Part shown: positions 1 to 8,201 of the stretch, piece by piece | Layout: every line of letters begins with the position of its first letter | Position numbering within the stretch: position 1 is the stretch's first letter | Source: Planktothrix tepida PCC 9214 | GTDB taxonomy: Bacteria; Cyanobacteriota; Cyanobacteriia; Cyanobacteriales; Microcoleaceae | Length of the DNA: 64,000 nucleotides | NCBI RefSeq assembly: GCF_900009145.1 | Contig: NZ_LN889796.1 | Location: 249,601-313,600, forward strand | Direction of reading: 5' to 3' | Translations under genes and position numbers: made by a program | The notes under the pieces: model-generated | Told to the model about the DNA's origin: nothing | What the model saw: only the letters and a program-made list of their open reading frames with translations | Database searches by the model: none

Positions 1-285
1 TTCTTTTAAGTAATCTAATTTACTTTCAATTCCTTTTAATGTTCCCCCTGAAAACTTGGTTCCAGCTTTCATCCAAGCTGCTTTATCTAGGGTTTTCCAG
101 TCTTCGGGATGATGGCGATCGAACAGGGGGCGTTTGGATTCTTCCCCATCACTGAAGCGATCTGGTAACAGAAAATACAAGATTTGATCGCGCCAGTCGT
201 CAGGGCTGGGATAAACTTTACCACGAGGTTTTAAATTAACTTCTGATAAGTTTGTTGGGGCTGAAAATTCCACAGGTGTTGTCAT
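1..285 (-). CDS. Alpha-amylase family (GH13) glycoside hydrolase, N-terminal part only
   Basis: This is a partial gene: it starts with ATG at 285 and runs off the left edge after 95 codons. The protein reads MTTPVEFSAPTNLSEV and then DQILYFLLPDRFSDG, the opening strand of the GH13 (beta/alpha)8 barrel, followed by a FSGGTLKGIESKLDYL segment, which GH13 enzymes use to begin barrel strand 2. No signal peptide is visible, so a cytosolic enzyme acting on alpha-glucans such as glycogen or maltodextrin is likely. The catalytic residues lie outside the window. A longer start on the same strand (236-421) is in another frame and lacks family similarity. The fold call is firm; the substrate is not determined. 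Confidence 0.85.
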   Translation of the reverse strand, partial: MTTPVEFSAPTNLSEVNLKPRGKVYPSPDDWRDQILYFLLPDRFSDGEESKRPLFDRHHPEDWKTLDKAAWMKAGTKFSGGTLKGIESKLDYLKE

Positions 286-529
286 GGTGAGTCCCTTGAT
301 AGTAATAAATTTTGCTCAACAGGTAGAAATGAAAATAACAACTTAAAGAACATTCCCTCAAGAGGATTTTCACCCCTAAGTTGTGATTTCCTTTCGTTGA
401 TTCAAGGGGTTTTATACCCATTCAGAACAAAATACTAAATTGAACTCACAAGACTTGACACCCCCAGAGGCATAGCCTGTTTTTAACTAACGAGAACCCC
501 GATTTTGATCTAACGCTTGATACCCTGAT

Positions 530-1861
530 CTATTGGGGTTTTTGAATAATCATTTCTACAACTCGCCGTTTAGCAATGGGGTCAATTCCCAGTAAGCGAA
601 TATAATCTTGGGGATGTTCCGTTAAACAAGTTTCAATTCCTCGAAGAATATCTCCTTCTGATTGATTACCATTTAACCCGCAGCTATTCCAAGATCCGGT
701 TTTAAACCGTCGTTTATCGGCGTATTCTAATCCAACCCGATAGCCACTGGATATAATCTGATCAATTTGTTCTAAGACTTCAATCCCTAAATTTGTACTA
801 ACGAATTTTCCCCCACTCACTAATGTACTGCCACTGGCATCTCCTTGCATTACGGTTGCCCCTGTACTATTAATACTATGGGGAGGCATAATGGGATTAT
901 AGGGGTTATGAGGAATGGGATTTAACGATTGTTGACGATTTTCTTGGGGAATGGGGGAAGCTCCAAATTGACTATTAAACGTGCGAAATTGATTATATTC
1001 TTCGACTAATCGCATTTCTTGAATCCGTTTTTGTTCCGCAACCATCAGTTGACCCATTTCAATTAAATGGGGTAGTTTAAAGTTGGGTTTCTGGAATTCA
1101 GGAGCTTTTTCCGCACTATTCACAATCCGTTTAGAAATACGTTCAACTCCCTGTTTATGAATAAAATCTCGAATTTGTTCATCATAAATTCGCGATCGCA
1201 CAGCACTAAAAAAGTCAATGGATTGTTCAGGGAAAGTATCAACTAATTGAGTAATATCTTGTTGGGATAATTCATCGGTTTGGAAAATTCCCCGTAACAC
1301 GCCAATGCGTTCCTCCCTTGTAGGTTCCCAATAAAATTTTTCCATGCGTCCATCCCGAATTAAGGGCGCGTATAATGTGGAAAAATCATTTCCGGTGACA
1401 ATAATGGGAATCCGATGTAAGGGGGTTTCATCATAACTTCCCGGTAATTGAACATTAGTGGGATTATCCGCAATATTCATTAATGTAGCGTTCACTAATT
1501 GCGTATTCACGGTATATTGAGTACCCGAATCAAACCGTCCAGCACCCGCATCTAAATCATTAATAAATAAAGCACACATTTGTCCCCGAACTTTCACTTG
1601 TTCCGAGGCTTCCCGATATCTTAATCGAATTAATCGCGCCGGATCTCCCGCATCAGGACTTTCTAATTCCCCACCGGATATCATCACGGGTTCAAATCCC
1701 ATTTTCTCAAAAACTAATTCACATTGAAAGGTTTTTCCTTCTCCCTTGCGTCCGTGAATTCCTAATATTAGAGGAACCCGGACACCAGGTAATTGTAAGA
1801 AATTTTTGGTGATATGAACAGCCAGTTTATCGAGAAAGCGAGGTGAAATATAATAAGACAT
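530..1861 (-). CDS. rca: Rubisco activase with C-terminal RbcS-like (SSUL) domain
   Basis: This 443-residue AAA+ ATPase removes inhibitory sugar phosphates from Rubisco. The Walker A loop GIHGRKGEGKT lies at residues 34-44, the Walker B segment ALFINDLDAG near 97-106, and the sensor/arginine-finger region GNDFSTLYAPLIRDGRM follows near residue 170. After a Gln/Pro/Asn-rich linker (about 290-355) comes a domain of about 90 residues (STNLGIEVLEQIDQIISSGY, WNSCGL, LRGIETCLTEHPQDYIRLLG) that resembles the Rubisco small subunit. In cyanobacteria this tail is known to help place activase and Rubisco in carboxysomes. No rbcLS or ccm gene is adjacent. It is transcribed alone from an ATG at 1861. The family assignment is very secure. 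Confidence 0.96.
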   Translation of the reverse strand: MSYYISPRFLDKLAVHITKNFLQLPGVRVPLILGIHGRKGEGKTFQCELVFEKMGFEPVMISGGELESPDAGDPARLIRLRYREASEQVKVRGQMCALFINDLDAGAGRFDSGTQYTVNTQLVNATLMNIADNPTNVQLPGSYDETPLHRIPIIVTGNDFSTLYAPLIRDGRMEKFYWEPTREERIGVLRGIFQTDELSQQDITQLVDTFPEQSIDFFSAVRSRIYDEQIRDFIHKQGVERISKRIVNSAEKAPEFQKPNFKLPHLIEMGQLMVAEQKRIQEMRLVEEYNQFRTFNSQFGASPIPQENRQQSLNPIPHNPYNPIMPPHSINSTGATVMQGDASGSTLVSGGKFVSTNLGIEVLEQIDQIISSGYRVGLEYADKRRFKTGSWNSCGLNGNQSEGDILRGIETCLTEHPQDYIRLLGIDPIAKRRVVEMIIQKPQ

Positions 1862-1978
1862 ATTGAAAATGACACAACAGTTTAAATTCGGTGCCCTAGT
1901 TTGATTTTACGATGAAAGGAACCTAAAATTAACCGTTATTAACATCTATCTTTAGAAATAGATTTAAGAAAAAATGTG

Positions 1979-2000
1979 GAACAGGCATCTTGCCTGTTAA
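1979..2000. repeat. Dispersed palindrome AACAGGCA-TCT-TGCCTGTT
   Basis: An 8-bp stem closes on a 3-nt loop. The same element occurs at 22118-22136 and, in the opposite orientation, at 43318-43336, always between genes. The perfect stem suggests a mobile or RNA-level repeat rather than a protein site. Here it lies between the 49-residue ORF and rca. Confidence 0.7.
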
Positions 2001-2023
2001 CCCTGTTAACCTGTGATCAGGGT

Positions 2024-2173
2024 TTAGCGGATCAGTTCATTAGACTTTTTTTCGGGGGTTTCTTGCTTATCTAGCCAATCTAATAAGCGTTTTGACACTT
2101 TCAATTGATTATTGAGAATTTCATCTGTCGCTACAATTACACCTAAGAGTATGGTTAAAGAAATAATATCCAT
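2024..2173 (-). CDS. 49-residue putative membrane-anchored protein of unknown function
   Basis: The ORF starts at ATG 2173 behind a GAGGG motif at good distance and ends with TAA at 2024. Residues 1-15 (MDIISLTILLGVIVA) can form one membrane segment, followed by a charged amphipathic tail with RLLDWLDKQETPEKK. I do not recognise a family. Support for a real gene comes from the ribosome-binding site and from a well-formed promoter carrying two operator-like dyads directly upstream. Such short hydrophobic proteins are often regulators or subunits of membrane complexes, but that is only an analogy. No regulator gene is adjacent. Confidence 0.5.
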   Translation of the reverse strand: MDIISLTILLGVIVATDEILNNQLKVSKRLLDWLDKQETPEKKSNELIR

Positions 2174-2196
2174 GAGTAAACCCTCACGCTAATTAA

Positions 2197-2254
2197 CTAG
2201 ACCGTATAGTCTTTTCCTAAAATTAGGATAGACTGTACCGTCTAGTTTTGTCAA
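2197..2254 (-). promoter_or_regulatory. Sigma-70-like promoter with two TetR-type operator dyads
   Basis: Read on the minus strand, TTGACA (2254-2249) is followed 18 bp later by TATCCT (2230-2225). Two 14-bp dyads of form AGAC-N6-GTCT lie at 2230-2243, inside the -35/-10 spacer, and at 2199-2212, just after the expected start of transcription. Their centres are 31 bp apart, close to three helical turns, and a further palindrome, TCCTAAAATTAGGA, lies between them. This geometry is typical of repression by a TetR-family dimer. The repressor itself is not identified. Confidence 0.65.
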
Positions 2255-2306
2255 GCCTTGAAATATAGCTTAACTTCAAATATACTACATCAGAGAGGAC
2301 ATTCGG

Positions 2307-2981
2307 TCATAGTCGGAGTTGGGGGGCGATTTGATGAACCAGAATGCTAGTTAATCCACTTGTAATAAATTGCACCCCAATAGAAGCAACCAGTAAGCCT
2401 AAAATCCGAGTCGCAATACTTAACCCCACATTACCTAATATTCGTTGCAACCATTGTCCTGAAAGCAAAATGGCACAGACAATAGATGAAATAAAGACAC
2501 AAACAGCAGCCAATTCAACAATCTGAAATCCATCTTTGTTAGCCTGAATTTCATTGGCATAGAGAATCACATTGGCAATTACACCTGGCCCCACCAGCAG
2601 GGGCATTGCCAAGGGAATCACAATCTTTCTATAAACAGACTTCGCTTCTTCCAAATCACTTTGATTGTCCTGTTCAGCAACATCTTGCACCTTACCTTTC
2701 ATATTACCTGTTACCAAGTTAATCCCAATTAGTAACAGCAAAATACCCCCAGCAATTCGGAATGAATCTAAGGTAATGCCAAAGAACTGAAGGAGAGACG
2801 ATCCCGTCAATAAAAACAGCAGAAGCAAGCCTAATACAGTGAGTGAAAGTAAGACTGCGAGCCATTTTTGTACCCCTTTGTTTTCTTTAGCGGTGTAACT
2901 GATAAAAACGGGCAAAACCCCCAAAGGATTGAGCAGTGCAAATAAACTAGCTGCAAATGTACTGAGAAGTTGTGTATCCAT
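2307..2981 (-). CDS. MarC-family integral membrane protein
   Basis: This 224-residue protein has about six hydrophobic segments and the MarC family layout: LFALLNPLGVLPVFISYT near the N-terminus, RIAGGILLLLIGINLV in the middle, and IPLAMPLLVGPGVIANVIL in the second half. The hydrophilic loop around residues 92-115 (KVQDVAEQDNQSDLEEAKS) separates the two halves. The biochemical role of MarC proteins is not established; an old link to multiple antibiotic resistance was not upheld. A heptamer tract lies between it and the sugar porter gene upstream, so operon membership is doubtful. The ATG at 2981 gives the normal family length. Confidence 0.92.
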   Translation of the reverse strand: MDTQLLSTFAASLFALLNPLGVLPVFISYTAKENKGVQKWLAVLLSLTVLGLLLLFLLTGSSLLQFFGITLDSFRIAGGILLLLIGINLVTGNMKGKVQDVAEQDNQSDLEEAKSVYRKIVIPLAMPLLVGPGVIANVILYANEIQANKDGFQIVELAAVCVFISSIVCAILLSGQWLQRILGNVGLSIATRILGLLVASIGVQFITSGLTSILVHQIAPQLRL

Positions 2982-2998
2982 TAATGGTATTTCTTACT

Positions 2999-3041
2999 GT
3001 TCCCTGTTCCCTGTTCCCTCTTCCCTGTTCCCTGTTCCCTT
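2999..3041. repeat. Tandem heptamer tract (TTCCCTG)n
   Basis: About six imperfect units of TTCCCTG lie in the gap between the sugar porter and marC genes. The same unit forms tracts at 20749-20769, 24441-24482, 47872-47899 and, inverted, at 49993-50015. It matches the short tandemly repeated repetitive (STRR) sequences known from filamentous cyanobacteria. Confidence 0.85.
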
Positions 3042-3055
3042 AGTTTCAGAATCCG

Positions 3056-4453
3056 CTATTTGAGATGATGGGTTTTCAATTCTTCTTGAATTTGCTCCAG
3101 CGTCCGACCTTTGGTTTCTGGAACCAGTAAGTAGGTAAAGACTACCGAGCAAAGGGTAAGTACAGCATAGAGCCAGAAGGCACCCGGACGCCCCAAGGCG
3201 TTGACAATAGAGAGGAACGTCATCGCCACGATTAGGTTTGCGCCCCAGTTGGCAACCGTCGCCACACTCATAGCTTTAGAGCGAATATTAAGCGGATAAA
3301 TCTCAGAAATTAACAGCCAGAACACAGGGCCTAAACCAATGGCAAACGATGCCACATACAGCATTAGAATTATAACAACCGCAACACCCAGAGACGAAGC
3401 TAGTTGGGGCAATTGAAAGGAAACTGCCAATAAAGCCAGAGAAATTGCCATCCCAATCAAACTGGTTAACAGCAAGGGTCGCCGTCCGGCTCGATCAACA
3501 AACCAAGAGCCAACAATAGTAAACAGCACGTTAATCACCCCGACCCCCGTTGTTGCTAGAATTGAAGCCCCAGCCGATTTTAAACCGGAAAATTCCATAA
3601 TCGTCGGTGCGTAGTAAATCACGGTATTAATTCCGGTGACTTGCTGGAAGATTGCCAACCCAATGCCAATCATCAACGGTAATCGTAATGCGGGTTTAAG
3701 CAAATCAGACCATTGCGATGAACCTTCCGTTGCCAAACTACTGTGAATCTCCTCCAGTTCTGCATCGACATTTTGAGTACCGCGAATCTGATGTAACACC
3801 TTGCGCGCCTGTCCGCCCCGATTTCGCATGATCAACCAACGGGGACTATCGGGCATTTTTGCCATCCCCAAAGCCAGTGCTAAAGCGGGAACAATTGCCA
3901 ACCCTAGCATCAGACGCCAACCCTCTGACACATTAGTAAACAGGTAATCGACCCAATAAGACAGCAAAATTCCCAGGGTTAAGGCTAATTGATTCAGGAA
4001 AACCAGTGTTCCCCGAATACTCTTAGGTGCAACTTCCGAAATGTACATTGGAGAAATAAAAGACGCGATCCCAATTCCAACCCCAACAATAACCCGTCCG
4101 ATCACCAAAATCGTTAGGTTAGGGGTAAAGGCTGTTAACAACGCACCCAAACCAAAAATGATGCCAGCGAGAATAATCATGTGTCGCCGTCCAAAGCGAT
4201 CGCCCAGCAGTCCACCTAAAGCCGCTCCGGTCACTGAACCCACCAGCACCGAACTGACGACAAATTCCTGCATGGTGGAATCTAAGCGAAATTGCTCTTT
4301 AATGAACAAAATTGCTCCTGAAATGACCCCCGTATCGTAGCCAAACAGCAGTCCGCCAATAGCTGCGATCGCCGAAACAATAATGACAAACCGAGAGACC
4401 TGATGATGGGTTCCAGATGGAACAGGTTGAGAGGTTGATGATGTTTGCGCCAT
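3056..4453 (-). CDS. Sugar porter of the major facilitator superfamily (GLUT/XylE type)
   Basis: The 465-residue protein has twelve predicted membrane segments and the sugar-porter signatures: GYDTGVISGAILF at 38-50, GDRFGRR at 84-90, PDSPRWL at 201-207, QQVTGIN at 270-276 with the following YYAP, and PETKGRTLEQIQEEL at the C-terminus. It should move a monosaccharide such as glucose or xylose across the cytoplasmic membrane with protons; the exact sugar cannot be read. The GH63 glucosidase gene lies just upstream on the same strand, so the two may act together on glucose-releasing metabolism. It is close in layout to the cyanobacterial glucose transporter GlcP. Confidence 0.93.
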   Translation of the reverse strand: MAQTSSTSQPVPSGTHHQVSRFVIIVSAIAAIGGLLFGYDTGVISGAILFIKEQFRLDSTMQEFVVSSVLVGSVTGAALGGLLGDRFGRRHMIILAGIIFGLGALLTAFTPNLTILVIGRVIVGVGIGIASFISPMYISEVAPKSIRGTLVFLNQLALTLGILLSYWVDYLFTNVSEGWRLMLGLAIVPALALALGMAKMPDSPRWLIMRNRGGQARKVLHQIRGTQNVDAELEEIHSSLATEGSSQWSDLLKPALRLPLMIGIGLAIFQQVTGINTVIYYAPTIMEFSGLKSAGASILATTGVGVINVLFTIVGSWFVDRAGRRPLLLTSLIGMAISLALLAVSFQLPQLASSLGVAVVIILMLYVASFAIGLGPVFWLLISEIYPLNIRSKAMSVATVANWGANLIVAMTFLSIVNALGRPGAFWLYAVLTLCSVVFTYLLVPETKGRTLEQIQEELKTHHLK

Positions 4454-4524
4454 AATAACAATCCTGATAATCGTGGGATTTCAATGGTTAATCTGCTGAA
4501 AATTGAGTGATGAAATCAGGGGAG

Positions 4525-7194
4525 CTAAAACAAAAGCATTTGCCCAAGCTGGTCATAAAAGGCTTTATCATTCACCTCCTGAATCAGTTTGGCGACCAGT
4601 GCCGTCCATCCCGCTTGTTGACTGGCTCCCAATCCGACGCCATTGTCGCCCTGAAAATATTCATGAAACCGAAGTAAATCTCGCCAGTGGGGATCTTGTT
4701 GGAATTTGGTGATATCACCGTATATCGGACGACCTTCTGCGCCCTTACGAAACAAGTTAATCAGCCGTTGCGATAGTTCTTCGGCGACTTCCTTCAACGT
4801 CATCAGATTGCCTGATCCCGTCGGGCATTCCACGCGAAAATCATCCCCCAGATAGCGGTAATATCGCTGCATGGATTCAATCAGTAAATAATTCATCGGA
4901 AACCAGATCGGGCCACGCCAGTTAGAATTTCCTCCAAATTCCCCTGTGGTGGATTCGGCGGGTTCATAGTCGATTACATAGTCATGTCCCTGGTTATTTA
5001 AGTGATAGGGATGCTGTCGGTGATATTGTGATACCGATCGAATCCCATAGGAAGACAGAAACTCCGATTCATCCAATAAATGTTTGAGGATTCGTTTCAG
5101 TTCTTCCGGTGTAGCAATGGCACACAACCGTCGTTCTGATTTGCCTTTGAGCTTCAGGGAAGCAATATGTTGCATTAAATCGGGACGACGTTGGATCAAT
5201 TTTTCCATCCCGGCTTGAAAGTCGGGAAATTGTTCGAGAACTTCCGGTTCCAGGGTACAAACCGCCAGTAACGGAGCTAACCCGACTAGGGAATAGATTT
5301 TGAGGGAGATTTCTTGCCCATCGGGTAGAGTTAAGGCACTAAAGAAAAAGCCTGCGGTTTCGTCCCAGAGGCTAAGATGATGATCGTCTCCGACCCGATC
5401 CATCGCTTGGGCAATATTCAGGAAGTGACGCAAAAAACTCAGGGCTGTTTGCCGATAAACGCCATCGCTACGGCCTAACTCCAGGGCAATTATCATCATG
5501 TTGAGGGAAAACATTCCCATCCAGGCAGTCCCATCGGACTGTTGCAGATAACCGCCCGTGGGTAACGCGGCACTGCGGTTAAAGATGGTGATGTTATCTA
5601 ACCCCAGGAAACCACCCTGAAATAGATTTTTTTGATCTTTGTCTTCCCGATTTAGCCACCAATAGTAATTGGCTTGTAATGTCTGAAAGATCTGTTCGAG
5701 AAAGTTGCGATCGCCTTGTCCAGTTTTCTGTTTTTCATATTGATAAATCTTCCAAGCTGCCCAAGCTTGTACAGGGGGATTGACATCACTAAAACACCAT
5801 TCATAAGCCGGAATTTGCCCCTGTAAATTGATACATTCCTCACTGCATAATAGGAGTAATTGTTGTTTAGCAAACCCAGGATCAATTAAGGCAAAGACAA
5901 CGCAGTGAAACGACCAATCCCAAGCGGCAAACCAAGGATATTCCCATTTATCCGGCATCGAAATCACGGCTTTGGTATAGAGCGTTTGCCATTCTTTGTT
6001 TCGTCCCGTCAAGCGTTCGGTCGGAGGAGGAGGCTGCCCAGGATCACCCTGTAACCAGGTATGTACGTCATAGTCATAAAACTGTTTACTCCACAGCAAT
6101 GCTGCAAAGGCTTGTCGCTGAATCGTGCGATCATCCTCATTTAACCCCGGAAATAAGTTTGTATAAAACTGATCTGCTTCCTGTTGCCGTTGGTTAAATA
6201 GGGCTGCAAATTCAGAGCCGAATGCTGCCTCAACGGGTTGATGGGTGAATCGCAATTGCAGCGTTACGCGCTCTCCCGCCGTGAGGGTGAGATGATAGTG
6301 GGCTGCCGATTTAGTGCCAATTTGGTTAGGGTTTATAGCTTCTGACTGACCCTGAATCAGATAGGTGTGAAAAGCATCTTTGACATAAGAGGTCGGATTT
6401 TCGCTCCCAAACAAGCGTTTAAAATTTGTCTCATTTTCGGTAAATAAGAGCGAGGGGCTATTGCCAAAAACGTGATCGCAATACAGCCAATAGTCCCCAT
6501 AGTCGGGATGATAAAGTTTAATGCCCCCATCCGTTGCTGTCAGTTGTTGGGTCGGTTTACGACCTGTCCATGACCAAGTATTGCGAAACCAGAGGGTGGG
6601 TAAAACATCAATTTCGGCAGTTTCTGGGCTTCGATTGACAATATGAATTCGGATACAAATATCGTCTGGAGTCGCTTTTGCATATTCTGCCGTAATATCA
6701 AAATAGCGATTATCCTTAAAGATGCCTGTATCGATTAATTCATATTCTCCTTGTTGTCGGGTTCGGGCTGCATTAACATTAACTAATTCGGTATAAGGAT
6801 AAGCTTGTTGTGGATATTTATAAACCCAGCGCATATAAGAATGACTGGGAGTATTATCTACATAATAGTAATACTCTTTGACATCCTCACCATGATTGCC
6901 TTGAGCATTCGTTAGCCCAAACAACCGTTCTTTTAAAATAGAATCCTGTCCGTTCCAAAACGCTAAGGCAAAGCAGATTTCGCCCGCAGCGTCGCAAAAT
7001 CCCCCTAACCCGTCTTCACCCCAACGGTAAACCCTGGAACGAGCATGGTCATGGGGAAAGTAATCCCAGGCATTACCATGAGGTGAATAATCTTCTCGTA
7101 CCGTTCCCCACTGGCGCTCGCTTAAATAAGGGCCCCATTGACTCCAGACTTGTGATTCACTATTTTCTTGAACTCGCTTTTGTTCAGCGTTCAT
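4525..7194 (-). CDS. GH63-family alpha-glucosidase-like glycoside hydrolase
   Basis: The 889-residue protein has an N-terminal beta-sandwich (about 1-340) and a C-terminal (alpha/alpha)6 barrel. The motif WFAAWDWSFH (421-430) provides the likely general acid Asp426, and HEYFQGDNG..GLGAS..GWTALV near residues 844-868 provides the likely base Glu845; both come by analogy with GH63 members such as YgjK. Further barrel motifs are GFLGLDNITIFNRS and EFGGNSNWRGPIWFP (752-766). No signal peptide is present, so the enzyme is probably cytosolic. Family members cleave alpha-glucosides, including glycerate-linked glucosides; the substrate here is unknown. It is upstream of a sugar porter on the same strand. 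Confidence 0.88.
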   Translation of the reverse strand: MNAEQKRVQENSESQVWSQWGPYLSERQWGTVREDYSPHGNAWDYFPHDHARSRVYRWGEDGLGGFCDAAGEICFALAFWNGQDSILKERLFGLTNAQGNHGEDVKEYYYYVDNTPSHSYMRWVYKYPQQAYPYTELVNVNAARTRQQGEYELIDTGIFKDNRYFDITAEYAKATPDDICIRIHIVNRSPETAEIDVLPTLWFRNTWSWTGRKPTQQLTATDGGIKLYHPDYGDYWLYCDHVFGNSPSLLFTENETNFKRLFGSENPTSYVKDAFHTYLIQGQSEAINPNQIGTKSAAHYHLTLTAGERVTLQLRFTHQPVEAAFGSEFAALFNQRQQEADQFYTNLFPGLNEDDRTIQRQAFAALLWSKQFYDYDVHTWLQGDPGQPPPPTERLTGRNKEWQTLYTKAVISMPDKWEYPWFAAWDWSFHCVVFALIDPGFAKQQLLLLCSEECINLQGQIPAYEWCFSDVNPPVQAWAAWKIYQYEKQKTGQGDRNFLEQIFQTLQANYYWWLNREDKDQKNLFQGGFLGLDNITIFNRSAALPTGGYLQQSDGTAWMGMFSLNMMIIALELGRSDGVYRQTALSFLRHFLNIAQAMDRVGDDHHLSLWDETAGFFFSALTLPDGQEISLKIYSLVGLAPLLAVCTLEPEVLEQFPDFQAGMEKLIQRRPDLMQHIASLKLKGKSERRLCAIATPEELKRILKHLLDESEFLSSYGIRSVSQYHRQHPYHLNNQGHDYVIDYEPAESTTGEFGGNSNWRGPIWFPMNYLLIESMQRYYRYLGDDFRVECPTGSGNLMTLKEVAEELSQRLINLFRKGAEGRPIYGDITKFQQDPHWRDLLRFHEYFQGDNGVGLGASQQAGWTALVAKLIQEVNDKAFYDQLGQMLLF

Positions 7195-7216
7195 ATCGTT
7201 AAATATTCGTTAAAAC

Positions 7217-7285
7217 AGAAACCGGGTTTCTGACGAAAAAATCTCGATTGTATTGATAAAATCTGAACTAGAAACCCGGTTTTTG
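7217..7285. repeat. Paired AGAAACCSGGTTTCT repeats forming a hairpin downstream of the DUF1269 gene
   Basis: A 15-bp palindrome (AGAAACCGGGTTTCT, 7217-7231) is paired with a second copy, AGAAACCCGGTTTTT, at 7270-7284. Similar elements occur at 27275-27310, 49951-49966 and 52953-52968. Lying between the DUF1269 stop codon and the GH63 start, it may terminate the DUF1269 transcript. It belongs to a widespread cyanobacterial intergenic repeat type. Confidence 0.7.
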
Positions 7286-7319
7286 TAGTCTAAAAACTAG
7301 CTAATAATATTTGCCCGAA

Positions 7320-7814
7320 CTATTCCTCGACGCCAAAATCTTGGCGCAGTTTGGCTTCCTGCTCGTGGGTGAGGTTAGATTGAATTAATTCGCCTCGTTC
7401 TTCAGGTGTAAAAGCGTCTTCCACCTTATCAATTGTGACTTGACCCGTCAGCAAGAAAAGGGCAGAAGTTCCTTCTGTAACCTTGCTTTTGACATCATTG
7501 ATAAAGTCGTCATTAATTCCATAGTCTGTAAAATGACCTGAAAGCGCACCAATGGCGGCTCCCATTGCCATTCCCAGAAAGGGCATAAAGAAGATGAGTC
7601 CAAACAGCATTCCCCAGAATGCTCCCCCTAATGCTCCTGCTCCTGTTGTGTCCATCGCCTGATAGGTTTTAGGACGTTTGCGACCCTCTGGCCAAGAGAC
7701 AATTGCCGCATCAAGAACTTGAATTAGTTGCTGTTTTTGCAGGTCTTGTAATTTGTTGAGGGCGTTATCTGCACCATCAGCCGTATTAAATTTCCAGACC
7801 GTCAATGCTGCCAT
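7320..7814 (-). CDS. DUF1269 family membrane protein
   Basis: The 164-residue protein matches the DUF1269 layout: an N-terminal alpha/beta part (LTVWKFNTADGADNALNKL, then AAIVSWPEGRKRP), a glycine-rich hydrophobic hairpin (GAGALGGAFWGMLFGLIFFM...GMAMGAAIGAL, about 57-92), and a soluble C-terminal part with SALFLLTGQVTIDKV. The glycine-zipper-like central hairpin suggests membrane insertion or oligomer formation. Its function is unknown; homologues are often seen near stress and ion-related genes. It is transcribed away from the TnpB element and the CLC exchanger gene. The start at 7814 is the family start. Confidence 0.88.
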   Translation of the reverse strand: MAALTVWKFNTADGADNALNKLQDLQKQQLIQVLDAAIVSWPEGRKRPKTYQAMDTTGAGALGGAFWGMLFGLIFFMPFLGMAMGAAIGALSGHFTDYGINDDFINDVKSKVTEGTSALFLLTGQVTIDKVEDAFTPEERGELIQSNLTHEQEAKLRQDFGVEE

Positions 7815-8184
7815 AATTTAAGTTTTCCTTTGTTGAACGTTGAGACAAAACTGATATTTTCAATGATTTGGACATATCTTCTAAAAGCACTTGCAACTCT
7901 AACAAAGAAAAGTGACAAACTCAGGTCAATTTCACTCCTAAGTCAATTTTTTTCAAGAACTGCCTACCTTATACTTAACGCTACATTATCTAATCCTTAT
8001 AACTTCAGCCACGACATCTTTTTATTGCACGGGTTTGACACTTTTGTTCTGTAAACTTTTCCGGGGTTGTCCATTAATTGTTTAGCTTCTTCCGCACTCG
8101 TGCCCCACGTCTGACCCGTTAGGGCAGCGTGGGATGAATTGCGGTTGGGTTTTATGATTGTAAAATAGATTATAATAATTAACA

Positions 8185-8198
8185 AAAGGAGGTGATCC
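8185..8198 (+). promoter_or_regulatory. Unusually complete Shine-Dalgarno sequence before tnpB
   Basis: AAAGGAGGTGATCC is complementary over all 14 bases to the usual 3' end of 16S rRNA. It lies 9 nt (counted from GGAGG) before GTG 8202 and therefore decides that start, which opens the conserved TnpB N-terminus rather than the truncated frame at 8275. Confidence 0.8.
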
Positions 8199-8201
8199 AA
8201 A

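Noticed and set aside
236..421. 61-residue minus-strand ORF
   Set aside because: It overlaps the start of the amylase gene in another frame, has an unusual composition and no ribosome site.
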